Positions 24,001 to 34,693 of a stretch of 64,000 nt of DNA are shown one piece after another. Positions within the stretch are counted from its first letter, which is position 1; every line of letters begins with the position of its first letter. Both the position numbers and the translations under genes were made by a program. Below the pieces are notes generated by a model, which ran no database searches, was not told the origin of the DNA, and saw only the letters and a list, made by a program, of their open reading frames with translations. This stretch comes from Asterias rubens (taxonomy: Eukaryota > Echinodermata > Asteroidea > Forcipulatida > Asteriidae): positions 310,001 to 374,000 of the forward strand of contig NW_022985697.1 in NCBI RefSeq assembly GCF_902459465.1. Reading direction: 5' to 3'.

Positions 24001-26619
24001 GCTAACAAGGCACTGAAAAAAAAGTACACAAGTACAGGTAGCTATGTACAGATGCTCCCAATGGTTGATGATAGTAAGAGACACATAATGGACATCTACA
24101 CTAAGCTATGTTTAGATGAACTAGTTGACAAAAGTGGGAAGATTCAACACAAGAAAATTAATTCATATGAAGAGATTTTCCACTTTCAGACCAGGGAGGG
24201 TTATCCAATCAAACGTATTGTTGTAAGCGGATCAGCAGGAATTGGCAAGACAACCCTAATTGACAAAATTGCTTATGATTGGGCAATGGGCAACAGTGAG
24301 ACACTCAATAAGTTCAAACTTGTTTTTGCTTTCAAAATGCATTCATTGCAACAAAGTAGCAACTTAGAAGATGCCATCTTTAGTGAAAAGCTTCTGACCA
24401 AAGACTGTGTAGATCAATCTGCCTTGAAAGAGTTTGTTGACAAGAACCAAGACAAAGTATTGATTCTCTTGGATGGATTTGATGAATTTAAATTTGACCC
24501 GCTTGACACATCCTCATTTGGTTCGATTCTCAATATTCTGAATCGAAAGCTGGGCCCAGAATGTTGTGTAGTTATTACATCCCGTCCTCCCCTTGACAAA
24601 TTAGTCAACAAATCATTGGTTGAAAAGCCCTATGCTCATGTGAGAGTTGAGGGGTTTTCCGATACAGATAAAGAGGAATATGTGAATAAATTCTTCCATG
24701 ATGATCATGTCAAGGCTAGCAAGCTTACAGAGCAGATAAAACAATCAGAAACCTTGTCTGATTTGGCAAAGAGTCCCATGCTACTGCTGCTCATGTGTTT
24801 GCTGATGGGGAGCACAGAGAACACCCTCCCAGACACAATGACACGACTGTATAACAAAGCACTGAATTACATATTCAAAAGAAAAACAAGAGACATCAAA
24901 GACGATGCAATATCTAAGATTTTGATTTCTATTGGAAAGGTTGCTCTAGGTAGTCTCCTTTCTAAAGATCAGTCATTTGCCTTTAGAGAAGGGGACTTTG
25001 AAAAGAGTGCGTTAGATGCAGCAATTAATGCAGGTGTCCTCACTAGTGAGAGGGTCATCGATGGCCTTGAAACCTATCAACGAGTAACTTTTATACACCA
25101 CACATTTCTGGAGTATTGCGCAGCGATGTACTGGCAAAGCTTGATAAACACCAAAGAATTTGACATAATCCTAGATCAGATTGAGTTGCCAGCCTCTCCT
25201 TATGTGTCTCGATATCATTATCTGCTCCGGTTTTGTTGTGGAGACAATGTGGCATGTACAAATCATATTTTACAGAAGGTGCATCAAGGCAGAAATTTGG
25301 AACTTGTCGTTATTTGTTATTTTGAGAGTCAGTCACAGGAACTGCCACCAGCAAATGTTATCAGTTCAATTCTGACTGATCGTCTTATACTTCACAGTTG
25401 GAATAATGATAGTACAAATGCATTCTTTCATTTTGTGAACCAAGTGGCAGCCATCAGCAGAGGAAATGATTATTTCACAAAGGCTGAATGTTTGTATGTG
25501 CATGATTTTAACTTCCCGAGGTTTGGTGAAGATTTGGCAAAGTCAATAAAACTATTGACCAATTTACAATCTCTAGCTCTGACGTATAGCTCATTAACTG
25601 TCGACAATACTAATCAAATCCTATCATCATTGGAAAGTCCATCAACATTGACTGAGCTAAACCTCACAGAGAGTATACTCTTGGGTGGCTCTGTGTCATC
25701 GTTGGCTCCTCAATTGATGAAACTGATGCCCCTCAAGAGGCTGTACTTGGCTGGCTGCTCACTGGAAGCTCAAGATATGTCACCCATTGCAGAGTCAATG
25801 GGTGACACTCTGGTTAATCTAGATGTATCATGGAGCGAAGACTTGGGTGAATGTGCATCCATTTGGGGTCCTGAACTGGGGAAAATGGAATGCCTTCAAG
25901 AAATTCACTTGCAAGACTGTTCAGTGCAAGGTACAGATATTGAGCCCATTGCTGTGGCACTGAGTGGTGTGTCTACTCTGGTTATACTTGATCTGGGAAG
26001 TAATCCACGCTTGGGTGGTTGTGCAGAAATGTGGGCTCAGCACTTGAAGGGAATGAGACACCTTGAGGAGGTGAACTTGGGTAGGTGCAAATTGATAAAT
26101 AAAGATATTGAGCCCATTGCAGAGTCAGTGAGTGACATGCCTAATCTGATTCATCTGAACCTCCAGGATAATGATGCATTGGGTGGCCTTGCACTGTTGT
26201 GGGCTCAGCACTTGAAGAAAATGAACCACCTTAAGGCACTGACATTGATGGATTGTAATCTGACAGGTGTTGATATGGAGCCCATTGCTGAGTCAGTGAG
26301 TGACATGCCTAATCTGATTGATCTAGATCTCTCAAATAATGATCCATTGAGTGACTGTGCATCATTCTGGGCGCCTCATTTGAAGCTAATGACCAAACAC
26401 CTCAAGAGGCTCAGAATGTGGAGAGGCATGAAGAGCAGATGGACAGATGAAGATAAGCAGCACATTAATGCATCAATCGGCTTGGATTCGCCCATATTGG
26501 AGTTGTCTAGCCAACCACACAAGACCCCACAATTGTTTGGCCAGTACTTGGCTTCTTCTGCCGAGATAACACTCATCAATAGGACTAGTAACTGGAGTTT
26601 TCTTCCCATGAACACGTGA
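14890..26619 (+). CDS. NLR gene B: membrane-anchored NACHT-LRR receptor (predicted join)
   Basis: Predicted coding join: 14,890-15,022, 16,561-16,596, 18,172-18,243, 22,541-22,717, 23,960-26,619, giving 1,025 residues. Every internal junction is phase 1 with GT-AG sites. Residues 1-25 are a Thr-rich, signal-less N-terminus with an NTT glycosylation site (N7); 26-50 form one hydrophobic helix; 51-67 are CRRNRREDRRRRREDQR, so positive-inside predicts N-out/C-in. A Gln/Ser/Pro linker (68-139) leads to the NACHT domain: Walker A GSAGIGKTT (230-238), Walker B LILLDGFDEF (307-316), sensor VVITSRP (343-349), winged-helix FIHHTFLEYCAAMYW (517-531), then RI-type LRRs (about 670-960). NACHT-LRR proteins are nucleotide-regulated innate immune sensors or scaffolds; a membrane tether is unusual. 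The C-terminus carries a private 36-residue tail caused by a 3' UTR deletion. No CARD, death or TIR domain is visible. The NACHT-LRR part is certain; the upstream exons are strongly suggested by phase agreement and paralogue comparison. Confidence 0.75.
15450..16280. mobile_element. 831-bp inverted-repeat element in gene B intron
   Basis: Exact 16-bp terminal inverted repeats ACATAATGGAACATAG and CTATGTTCCATTATGT. No clear target duplication and no coding capacity, so a non-autonomous DNA transposon is the likely class. Includes a GC-rich GCGCGCTCTCG patch near 16,200. Confidence 0.6.
16561..16596 (+). CDS. gene B exon 3: end of TM helix and basic anchor
   Basis: A 36-nt microexon between TTTTACCTACAG and AGAG|GTAATT. 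In phase 1 it reads LGCLYTCRRNRR plus one base, completing the helix of exon 2 and starting the stop-transfer basic stretch. The sense of the join supports the model. Confidence 0.6.
17500..17860. repeat. palindromic MITE, same family as 56,190-56,575
   Basis: It shares GTCGAGTTGGTCTTTGAAAAG near the left end and CTTTTCAAAGACCAACTCGAC plus AAGGCAACATGTTCCTTT at the right, with inner inverted blocks (TGTGTGGATCATTAT). More diverged than the 56-kb copy. Lies in a gene B intron. Confidence 0.65.
18172..18243 (+). CDS. gene B exon 4: Arg-rich and Gln-rich juxtamembrane segment
   Basis: 72 nt between ATGTTCAG and AGAGG|GTAACT, phase 1 to phase 1. It reads (E)DRRRRREDQRLKQQAQPLTQ and so on, a charged cytosolic stretch directly after the helix. 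No counterpart exists in gene C. Confidence 0.55.
18290..18620 (+). repeat. repeated intron module, copy 1
   Basis: A diverged block (AAGTCAAGAATGC, then GGAAATT...GTTGTAGAA...CTGGAAAT phrases) that recurs at 21,320-21,560, 22,215-22,500 and, in gene C, 47,270-47,560. In the last two cases it directly precedes the linker exon, so intron plus exon appear to have been duplicated together. Confidence 0.5.
18753..19551 (+). repeat. tandem repeat of about 120 bp, five to six units, interrupted by a SINE
   Basis: Each unit contains CACACAGTACACAGTCAACC CTCCTACTGTCTGACCAATTA-like sequence followed by GATAAAATTATT and CCAGCCTGCAAT phrases. The first full unit is split by the SINE at 18,870. Located in a gene B intron. 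Confidence 0.85.
18870..19097 (-). mobile_element. tRNA-derived SINE with 16-bp target duplication
   Basis: Flanked by direct repeats TAAGAGATGTTAAATT at 18,854-18,869 and 19,098-19,113. On the reverse strand the head has TAGTCTAGTTGG (A-box-like) and GGTTCGAATCC (perfect B-box) within 18,955-19,045. A retrotransposed copy, not a working tRNA gene. Confidence 0.8.
20262..20465 (+). repeat. SINE body, truncated copy in gene B intron
   Basis: The stretch from CTCTCCACCCGGGAGTACAC to ATGAGCCATGTTGGATCAG matches 46,479-46,840 in gene C, without the MITE found there. The matching tRNA-like head lies at 19,562-19,606, separated by about 650 bp absent from the C copy. Confidence 0.6.
20534..20583 (+). 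pseudogene. broken NLR linker exon in gene B
   Basis: Homologous to gene C exon 46,983-47,036 (VMKEEQMLSKDER is preserved), with donor GACGAG-like|GTAAAG, but 4 bases just after the acceptor are missing, making it 50 nt instead of 54. In phase 1 it meets a stop almost at once. Skipping it joins two phase-1 exons cleanly, so gene B probably lost this exon. A poly-T/poly-G run directly upstream may have caused the loss. Confidence 0.6.
21590..21660 (-). repeat. SINE head fragment
   Basis: It matches the tRNA-like head of the SINE at 36,846 (GTCGTGGCCGAGCGGTTAAG on the reverse strand). The body is missing. Confidence 0.55.
22130..22225 (+). pseudogene. truncated duplicate of the linker exon
   Basis: It reads KPDLQQDQSHQSSHDHTVSP, clearly related to DVEPDLQQHQASHQSSSASP of the real exon at 22,541, but lacks a good acceptor and its 3' half. 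A tandem intron-exon duplication relic 400 bp upstream of the functional exon. Confidence 0.6.
22541..22717 (+). CDS. gene B linker exon with hydrophobic G/N motif
   Basis: Acceptor CTGTCATCAG; donor CCAG|GTATTA at 22,718, or an earlier CCAG|GTAATC at 22,700. Both are phase 1, differing by six codons. It encodes a Gln/Ser/Pro linker, then VPNLSIVNPGAVFLGPVTN. Gene C has the same exon at 47,597 with 90% identity and the same reading phase. It precedes NACHT as N-terminal linkers do in other invertebrate NLRs. The AVFLGPVTN motif is discussed under findings. Confidence 0.65.
22790..23448. mobile_element. hAT-like non-autonomous transposon in gene B
   Basis: About 660 bp absent from the same place in gene C (CTCTTGATACAG at about 47,840). 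Ends are CATAGAGC and GCGCTCTATG, flanked by CTCTTGAT (22,782) and TTCTTGAT (23,449), an 8-bp duplication with one mismatch. 8-bp duplications and CA-starting ends are typical of hAT. No transposase frame. Confidence 0.6.
23763..23773 (+). promoter_or_regulatory. possible internal TATA box before the NACHT exon
   Basis: TATAAATAAAA lies about 150 bp before an ATG (23,914) in frame with the NACHT exon that would give a hydrophobic MLVMNFFVIFLCFVTG start. An ATCACATGAC E-box lies about 50 bp upstream. In gene C the first T is changed (TGTAAATAAAA, 48,149). This is the rival model to splicing. Confidence 0.3.
23960..26619 (+). CDS. gene B NACHT-LRR exon
   Basis: A single 2,660-nt exon after a pyrimidine-rich tract and GTAACAG acceptor. 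It encodes the whole NACHT ATPase, winged helix and LRR array. Walker A lysine and threonines, Walker B DGFDEF and the winged-helix His-Thr-Phe are all present, so nucleotide binding is expected. LRRs alternate in 28-residue steps of ribonuclease-inhibitor type, with conserved backbone (LGGCAxxWAQHLKxM) and variable LxLxxC segments. Compared with gene C it holds one extra LRR pair (54 residues). The final 36 residues come from former 3' UTR. The open frame continues upstream to 23,902, so a start at ATG 23,914 cannot be excluded. Confidence 0.93.
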
Positions 26620-27091
26620 CCTCAACCATTACTGGGCACCACGCCCGAAGTAATTAATTGGCAAACAATTGCCACACCGCAACAAATCTGGCCAACATGG
26701 CTTCTTCTTCCAATGTACACGTGACACAACCATTAATGGGCACCACGCCCCTATTACTTATTTGGCACACAAATGTTATATTTGTTAACTGGCACCTGGC
26801 CAAACATTAATCTGCATGCCCACCTGACTCCAATCACGTGGGCACACAGTCAGAATGCACTAAAACAATTATTGAAACTAGTCATACCTTACACAATGAG
26901 GTTAACCCATCAATCAATTAATTAAGTTGTAAAATTTCACCTTGAGACATGAGGTCAGACTTGGCCCCTAGGGAACCTCAGAGCGCTAACACAACTTATT
27001 GTTACAATACTTTAACTCAATATTACGAATGGGCGTGTAAGTTCCTTGAACAAGGTGTACAAAGTGAAAGAAATAATTTGACAAAGTACAT
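26620..27091. other. shared downstream flank of gene B, no gene
   Basis: Copy of 2,090-2,560. No AATAAA lies close to gene B's stop, because the stretch carrying it in A and C was deleted; a downstream poly(A) site must be used. Confidence 0.5.
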
Positions 27092-28251
27092 TTACTTGCA
27101 ACTATAACCCCCAAAACAGAAACACTGTGTGAATCCCGTAAAAAACGCCAAACGCGTCCCACAGGGAGAACATGGCAACAAGCCCAATGGAGAACATTGC
27201 AAGTTGATAAATGGACCAGCAATACACCCTAAGTTAATCTCCTTTGCTAACTTCTCTTTCACCACTTGAGGGCGCTCGGCAGCCGAGGCCAAACAACCTG
27301 AATCACAGGGGACGCGCGGTCCATCAAAACATAATGAAAAACTTTTAGAAAAACCAGACCGCAAAATCCCTGCATCTCCAGTTAACGGGTACACTGTCAA
27401 CCATAAATCCAAAATAGCACAGTTAAATGGAGTTGGGAGAACGAAAAGAATAATTAATTCCTTTCGCTAGAGCGCCCCCTGGATTTGGCTTATGAGCCTG
27501 CTGTGATGCCGATTTAGCAACTTGCCCGCTTCCCAATTGTGCGCGAAAGCCTGGTTTACACTTTGCGGGGGAGCTCACGGGGAATTACATGTAGCTGAAT
27601 TGCCCAGCGTTACGGCAACTAACTGCGCCATGACCAAAACGCCGACATTTGCTACAACTGTGCGCAAACCTACATGCACCAAAGTGACACCCAGTAGCGC
27701 TGTTGAACGCAAAACACAAACCAGGCCTAGGCGGTTGAACAACATGATTGTGCCCATTATTATTATGTGCAGTTGCACGCCAACAAACATTGGAGTTTGA
27801 GGTGAATGGAGTTGAAACAGCGGCTACTGTTAACCATAATTCAGTATCGAGGTTGCCCCACGATCGCCCCGGATCAGATTCTTGCTTTAGACGAAATTGC
27901 TCGTCATATGTTCGCCAGCCCAAACCAGGATATTGAATTGATGCAGTGCCAATTATCTCCGCATACTTCAACAACTCTGCACAGTGCGTAGGATGTTTGG
28001 TGACAAAAATTGACATGAACGTGTTAAACGCCGATTGCCACATCCCAAATGATTCCAGCTTTTTGCGCAAGAGGCTGGGGGGGAGCAGCAGCAGCACCCG
28101 GCCCGGATGGAGCTCTCGCCGTTGTAGTAGCCAGATTGGTTGCCGCCGCGGGGCCCGAGCCCCCGGCCTTTTTTCTCTTTTTATGCGAGGGTGCCATCAC
28201 AGTCCCACATAGCCTGGCTGGACGACGTACTTCCCTCCTCGGTCGCTGCAT
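27092..28251 (-). mobile_element. DIRS-type retroelement fragment, copy B
   Basis: The reverse-strand gag piece (28,097-27,585, 170 residues) keeps a MWQSAFNTFMSIFVTKHP block that copies A and C have lost, continuing to the same CCCH/CCHC fingers; the RT start is at 27,412-27,092. Upstream (28,251-28,024) a basic MAPSHKKRKKAGGSG start precedes in another frame, probably the gag N-terminus. The middle gag segment with FHVPQAIKDKIWEG, present in A and C, is missing here. So the copies have complementary internal deletions. Confidence 0.7.
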
Positions 28252-29768
28252 GGACTACAGCTTGTAATATTAGTGTGAACAATTAATGTCACTAGTTGCC
28301 GAAGTCTCGTAGAAGAAGGTGACCGCCCGAAAAACCGAAAACAAATTGTTTTAAATGTTAGGCCTACGTCTGCATGGACTACAGCTTGGTATCAGTGTGA
28401 ACAATTAATGTCACTAGTTCAATAGTAGTTGCCGAAGTCTCGTAGAAGGCGACTGCCCGATAAACCAAAAACGAATTGTTCTTCTCGCACAAGTGTAAGG
28501 CCTGACTAGTTAGTGGTTGTCAATTGTTCAATGAATGATGAGTTGACGAATCCAGAATTGAAATTTGCAAATTGTTGTTCTTCTCGCACAAGTGTAAACA
28601 AACACCTGACTAAGAAACTGCACTCCGGCAGCAAATTTTTGTGCGTGTTGAAACCCCGGTCACGGTGCAAGTTTACGTTGGAAAATCCACTTTTCCAGAT
28701 TACCAAAAAAGGCTTCCAGAAATTAAACACTCCAGTGGCATAAGCGATCAAATGCAGCAAAGTGTAAAAGAGTCAGACTAATTTTTTTTTCATCCTAGAA
28801 CGACAAATTAATTAAATTGTGTGAGTATCAGCCTCACATCCCTGCACACAAGCTTGTACAATTTTGACCGCACTTTGGCAGCACACGCACCTTGTGTAAC
28901 TACACTTTCGCCCTGTGTATCAAGCATTTTATCCTGAAAGATAAAATGTGTTAACAACAATTTCAAACATTCTAGACAAAGCCTTATCCCATAAGAATGT
29001 CATTGTAGACTCCTCATTTGTTGCAATTGTAACTCATTCTGAATTACTCACAGATGTGAATCTGTCATGTCATTGAGTCTGTCATTTCTCTGCACAACTG
29101 TGTACTTCCTTTAGTTGAGTGAATGAAACTCATCATGTTTATTGGAGACTGTTGGATCAGAATGAATTTACTTCCCAATCCAACGATGCATTATCCCTTG
29201 AAGTCTTGGGTTGTCTCTTCCAGAAGTTGAACTTGAGAAAACTGCTCAAGTATGAACCCGGTCACTGAGTGTTATGCTCCCTCTGAATCTTAACTTAGAC
29301 CCAACGCATTGGTGACCTTTTCATTTTTAGCTGACTTTATGGTTTTAACAAGTTTTCTGTACACCTCATGCAGTTAAAAACAAAATTCAAGTAATAATCA
29401 TGTTTAGGTCTAATGTTAGCAACACTACATAAATGACGTAGCAGATTCAGCCAGAAACACACAACATACTAAAACGTGAAAGTTGCATGGCCGAGTTCCG
29501 CCAATAGGATTACATTTTCTTTTCTCTCAAAATGAACAAAATCATAATAATATTTTGGCAATGTATCAACTTGATTACTTCCAGTTTAGTACAGGAAGTC
29601 ATCACTAAATGTCATCTGATAAGTTAAAAGAGAAACACCTTTACAATTTGCTTTGATTGTTTTGTGTTTTTAATAACACAATCATTGACTGTAATCATTA
29701 GAGGAAGTTGACTGACACTAAATCAGTGTAAATGCCAGTACATCGCAGCGCAATACAATGTGTCTTTA
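28252..29768. other. copy B downstream DNA with an internal duplication
   Basis: A phrase of about 110 bp (GCATGGACTACAGCTT to CTCGTAGAAG) occurs twice, near 28,245 and 28,371. About 560 bp (28,337-28,893) is absent from A and C. It may be the terminal region of the DIRS-type element. No gene seen. Confidence 0.5.
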
Positions 29769-29772
29769 GGTA

Positions 29773-31335
29773 TGTGACAGGCCATTTGCATACAGCCCCT
29801 TGCTAGCAAACAGAGCGCCCTCATTTGCCCATCAGTAAGATAAACAAAGCCACTCTTGCAATCCACATTCCTTAAGACCCCACACTGGACCTCATTCACA
29901 ACATAAAGATTGTACAGTTAACATCTCTGTGTCTATTGCAATTCTACTATTAAAGTTTCATCAAAGTCAGTTGAGTTTCATCCATAAAAGTCATCTTACC
30001 TCCACTGGTTAGACAACCATCTAGGCTAGGGTGAGTGTTTACTTGTTTTGTATTCTTAAAGATTTCTATTAAGTGCTATTCATAAATTCATATTTGTTAA
30101 TCAGTTATTTTACTTTCATTGATACTTTCATCAGAAGTTCAATGAAGTCCCTTTAATCACCCATAGCTCTTTACATTATTATAGAATTGCTATATTCTTA
30201 GTCAGTAGTTTTAATTGATAGTTTGCCGAGACAAAAGTGTATAATGTGTCTTTAGTTTATTAAGTTTTCTTGAGTTTTGTATATTAACTTTGATTTAGTT
30301 TGGGAGTACACTTCAGTGCTTTGGCCAAACAGTTCTCACTATTGTTTCACACAGTGAGACTACTGTGTATTATACAACCACTGTGGAATGTTGATCACCT
30401 CTCTGGCCAGATTAGGAACTCCCAAAGGCTATGTGCTGAGTGTGATGCTAGTGGCTAGGAAGTTAATATATCGATGGTCCCTATGCTGCACAGCATTGTT
30501 TATGGATATGTGCCTTTGTGAACTGTGTTGTGTGATGAGTTAAGTTGAGCAATCGATATGCGATCACTGCAACATTGCCATTCTTACTATAGCTGGGCCA
30601 TTGTTTATAAACTGTTCTGATAAGAGGTTGTTCCCAGTAGGGTTTCCTTATGTCTTTCTTGAGAAAGCTAATTATGTATTCAACCTGTCCTACAGAACAC
30701 CAGGCTGGCAAAGCTTTTGGTTTCTTTAGGCTAAGTACAGTGTTATAGACTGTTGGTGTTTTATTACTTTCTTTGGTTTATTGTAAGATTATTTCTTTGC
30801 ACTTAAACTGAGTTTTGTTGAATGTTTAAAGAGTCTCAAGTCAAAGCAGTCATTTGCCTTGTACATCCTTTTGATTAACATTAACTAAACATATCGCTTA
30901 TTCTTAGATATTGGCCTATTAATATTCTGTTTAAAGTTCTTTATTAGCTGGTTGGTCATTAAGATAATTGGACTAGTTTGAGTCCATGGTTTACAAAGTC
31001 CATAGTGATAGAGGTCATTGCACTTTTAATTAGTTATTTGTTCTTCTACAAGTTAAAGCATATACATGCCTTGTATTTCCAAACAGAACCTTGACTTGAC
31101 TTTAAAGTAAATTGTGTAGTTGAGCTTTTGTTTATGCTTTTATATTTTCTTTGTTTATGTTCTGACATTACTACATTTTCCTCTAATGAATTTCTTTGCT
31201 CAGTTGGTATTTTCCAAAGCTTAGTATTTATATGGAAATTGCTTATTGTATCTTTTCAGGGTTTTTGTAACACCATTAAAGAACAAGGACACTGAACGGC
31301 ATTTTGTCAAAAACATGTTATTTCAGTCTGTCACA
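29773..31335. mobile_element. solo LTR (1,563 bp)
   Basis: Present in copy B only; copies A (about 4,760) and C (about 53,638) read straight through the site. The ends are TGTGACAG and CTGTCACA, i.e. TG...CA with 8-bp inverted termini, flanked by the 4-bp duplication GGTA. No internal gag-pol and no second LTR, so a solo LTR left by recombination is the simplest call. A DNA transposon with 8-bp inverted ends is the alternative. Confidence 0.65.
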
Positions 31336-31597
31336 GGTATATCAGAGATTGTACCTTTATTGACCCAATTGATGAAGACATTACCCAAATTGGTCACACA
31401 GTTTTGTGTCAAGTTCCCATGGGTAGAGAGTAGTCACGTATGACATCAGTGCAAAAGCGACAGTTCCTTAGGTTCAAACCATGAACTGAGGGGCATAATG
31501 GTGCTTAAATGTAAATAAATTCATTTCATAAACCACTGAAATATTGCAATGTATAGTATGTTTTTGTATTTATTAAGAACTTATCTATAATATGGGA

Positions 31598-31773
31598 CAG
31601 GCCTGTATGCTTCGTTTTTGAAAGGGCAAGGGCACCAAGGCATTTTCTCTTTGGTAAAGGGCACCCTATGAGGAAATTGTAAATTTCTACTGGAGCATTT
31701 CAAGGGCACCAAGGCAATGGCAAGGGGCAATGGAGACAATCGCCTCCGTTGCCTCCGTGAAGTATCAGGCCTG
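31598..31773. mobile_element. 176-bp CAGGCCTG MITE, copy B
   Basis: Same element and site as 5,026-5,201; right-hand duplication mutated to ATGGCA. Confidence 0.8.
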
Positions 31774-34420
31774 ATGGCATATGGATCTTTATTTATGGTC
31801 ATTTATACTGGATAAGACAAATAATATAACAAACCTTGTTGTTATATTACTCATGACTTCACACATTAACAAGAGTGCCACAGAGCCTGGACTTTCTGCA
31901 GGCACAAATTGTACATAGCTCACCATGGAAGAAATCTAACATTTGATGAGGACTGGAAGATAACAATTGTTACCAACTTTTGGTATTATAAAAAGCTGTA
32001 CATCTCAATATGTGTTCTTCTCATTTATGATAACTTGTTTTATATTCAGTGCAATAATTCCCTATAACTAAATATTGTAAGTTTAATTTGAACCTTGAAC
32101 ATGTAAAGTTTCTCTTGTATGGTTTTTAGTGTATGTCTTGGGGTCCCATCAGGGAGAACAGTGGAATCACTGATGGAGTCCCTGAATAAATAAGACCAAT
32201 ACAATACAATTATGATCAATCATGTCATTAATCTTATATGAACAGTGAAGCATCTTGCCTGACAGGAGATGCACTGGAATGCAAAAGAGTATTATTTTGT
32301 AAACATTGTTACATTGACTATTTGTACAGCCAAATATTCATTTATTTGTCTAAGTCTGGAACACATTATAATTCATCTCGTTTACATAACGCATTATGTA
32401 AACAAGATGAATATTGACATAACTTAATTATCTTTTCCTATGTATGATTTGGTTTGTGAATATTCAAAGAAAATTGTTCACTTTGTTAAAATAATAAGGG
32501 AATAAAAGGGTAGTGACAAGGTCTGTAACGGCCATTTAAAACCGGTAGGGTCTTGGCCGTGTAATAAATCGCACGACCACGACCCTGCCGGTTTTTAACG
32601 GATGTTTCAGAACGAGTCACCACTGTTTATTCCTCTTCGTAATTAAGTAGGAAACTCTGTAAAAACTTATCTGTTTTCCGATGTCTGAGCTCTGTACATG
32701 TGATGCATTTTTATGAGACAGTTTTTGGATATGCATTTGTGCGCATAGTAATGCATTCTCGTATCCATGGGCTAAAATGGCGCGTGGAGATCGGTCACCT
32801 TGGGGAACATGATTGTGGGCCAAACCGCACAAATGCTATTACCGGTTATAAACAGCTCCAGCTGGTCATGTCAACCGTTTAAACACCCCCACATGACGCA
32901 CTTTCCACCAATAGGAATAGCGAAACTGTCTGGGGTACTTATGTATGAGTATTTCTAATGGGTCATTCCATCTTAAAAAGACGCCCAATGTGCAAAAATA
33001 TGAAAATTTCAACTAAAACTCCAAAAGATAGTGCTACCTGGGTATTTATCAAAAGAAATAATAAACCAAATTTGTTATTGTGACCGGGTCTGCAAAGAAT
33101 GACCCTGATGTCACTCAAATTCATGTTTGAGCTTCATACAAATGGAAAAAACCATTTTAAGCTTTAATGTCAGTTTGTTTGAAATTAATTCATGTGCAAT
33201 TTACCAAATTGAAAATGATTAATAAACAAAGTTTATGGGAATACCTTCCTGCTGGACTATCAATCTAAACCTTTCATCAAACATTGATGCCTCAAGTATT
33301 AAATCTTGGTTGTTAATATTTCCCATAACCAAACCAGTTCAAAGGGTGTGCATAATTTTGGTAAGATTACTAATTTTGATTTTTGTTAAAATTGTTAACT
33401 TTTGTTAAAATTGGAAATATTATTGTTTAGAGATTTACACCTAACGTGCATGGTATAAAGATGGTTATGCTGGAAAACATCCCCTGAATATTTTGTTTCC
33501 GAAATGCTAGATTTCCTTTTTTTTTATATATATATTTATATTTAAACAGATACAAAAATAAGTTTTGTTCTTGAGTCAGAAATCTGAAGCTGTAAAATAT
33601 TGGAAACATATAATTGGGTCTGGCGCTTTTTTCTCATGACTCTGATGTTACCATTCACAGGTTTCTTATTTCTTGCACAGATACTTGTGCTTGGTTGAGC
33701 ATGTTGTGTAATGTATACAAAGTGCCAAAGTTAAAGTCTAGTTGGTATCAAACAGGTTTTCATTAAGCATGGACAAATCATTAATAAAATTGAGTTGAAA
33801 TAATTATAACTTTATCAATAAAATAGTTAAACTGTAATCAATTTAAAACCCTGGACAACTTTGGATGATCCAAGATTTCAACAGAGAAAAATGAATAAAT
33901 ATAAATATTAAAAGTGTTTTGAACAGAGTTCATCTGAAACTGTCTTCATGACTATTGTAATAGTTAATAGTTGTTATTTCTAAGGGGAGTTGGAACTTGC
34001 CTCAAGATAAAATAAAAAACAAATATTTACATTAAATTTGGTTTTGTCCAATCAATCCCAAAATGTAGTCCTTCAATTTTTAGGTTTTGTAGGAGTATAT
34101 TTTCTAAGTTTCTTTTTAGTATTGGAAATTTGGTTTTTACTCACCACAATTTTCATAATAATAATAACAATGGACCTATGGCGATGTGTCCACAAATGTT
34201 GATGCTCAATAAGCATTAATATTTATCACTGCTCTGTTTTTCAACTCCTTACATACTAGGGAGTCCACAGCCTATACTGTCAAATATGTAGAGCATTGAG
34301 CCAAATCAACCACAGAATCAAGCCCATTTACTCCTGGGTGAAGAGAAGCAATTATGGCCAAGTGTCGTGCTCAAATATTCACTGGAATTCCTGGTCTTAT
34401 ATTGACCCAAGTTACAACAG
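31774..34420. other. shared downstream segment, copy B, no gene
   Basis: Colinear with 5,208-7,925 of copy A with scattered small indels. Includes the foldback repeat at 32,498-32,633. Nothing coding is conserved between the copies. Confidence 0.5.
32498..32633. repeat. palindromic MITE-like repeat, copy B
   Basis: Copy of the foldback at 5,932 with a small insertion (TCGCAC) near the centre. Confidence 0.7.
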
Positions 34421-34627
34421 TCTTTTTTGTAGGTATAGGGGGAACAGATGGGTTTTAGCATTCGAGAAAGACTCTGCTAGGGTCGAAACGTCAGGCCATT
34501 AACTATTTGTTCTTATAGGGAAAACAGAAGGCAACAAAGAATCAGAACTCACTTTGTTTTGTATGACTGTCTTGATGACGGCAGAATGAATAAAGTCAGC
34601 ATGTTGATTCAGACCCAGATGTCTGAG

Positions 34628-34693
34628 CAGTAAGCATCAAACAAGCAGCATCCAGCAAGCAGCATCCAGCAAGCAGCATCCAGCAAGCAGCAT
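34628..34693 (+). repeat. 13-bp minisatellite, copy B
   Basis: (AGCATCCAGCAAG)n, about five units; counterpart of 9,296. Confidence 0.8.
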
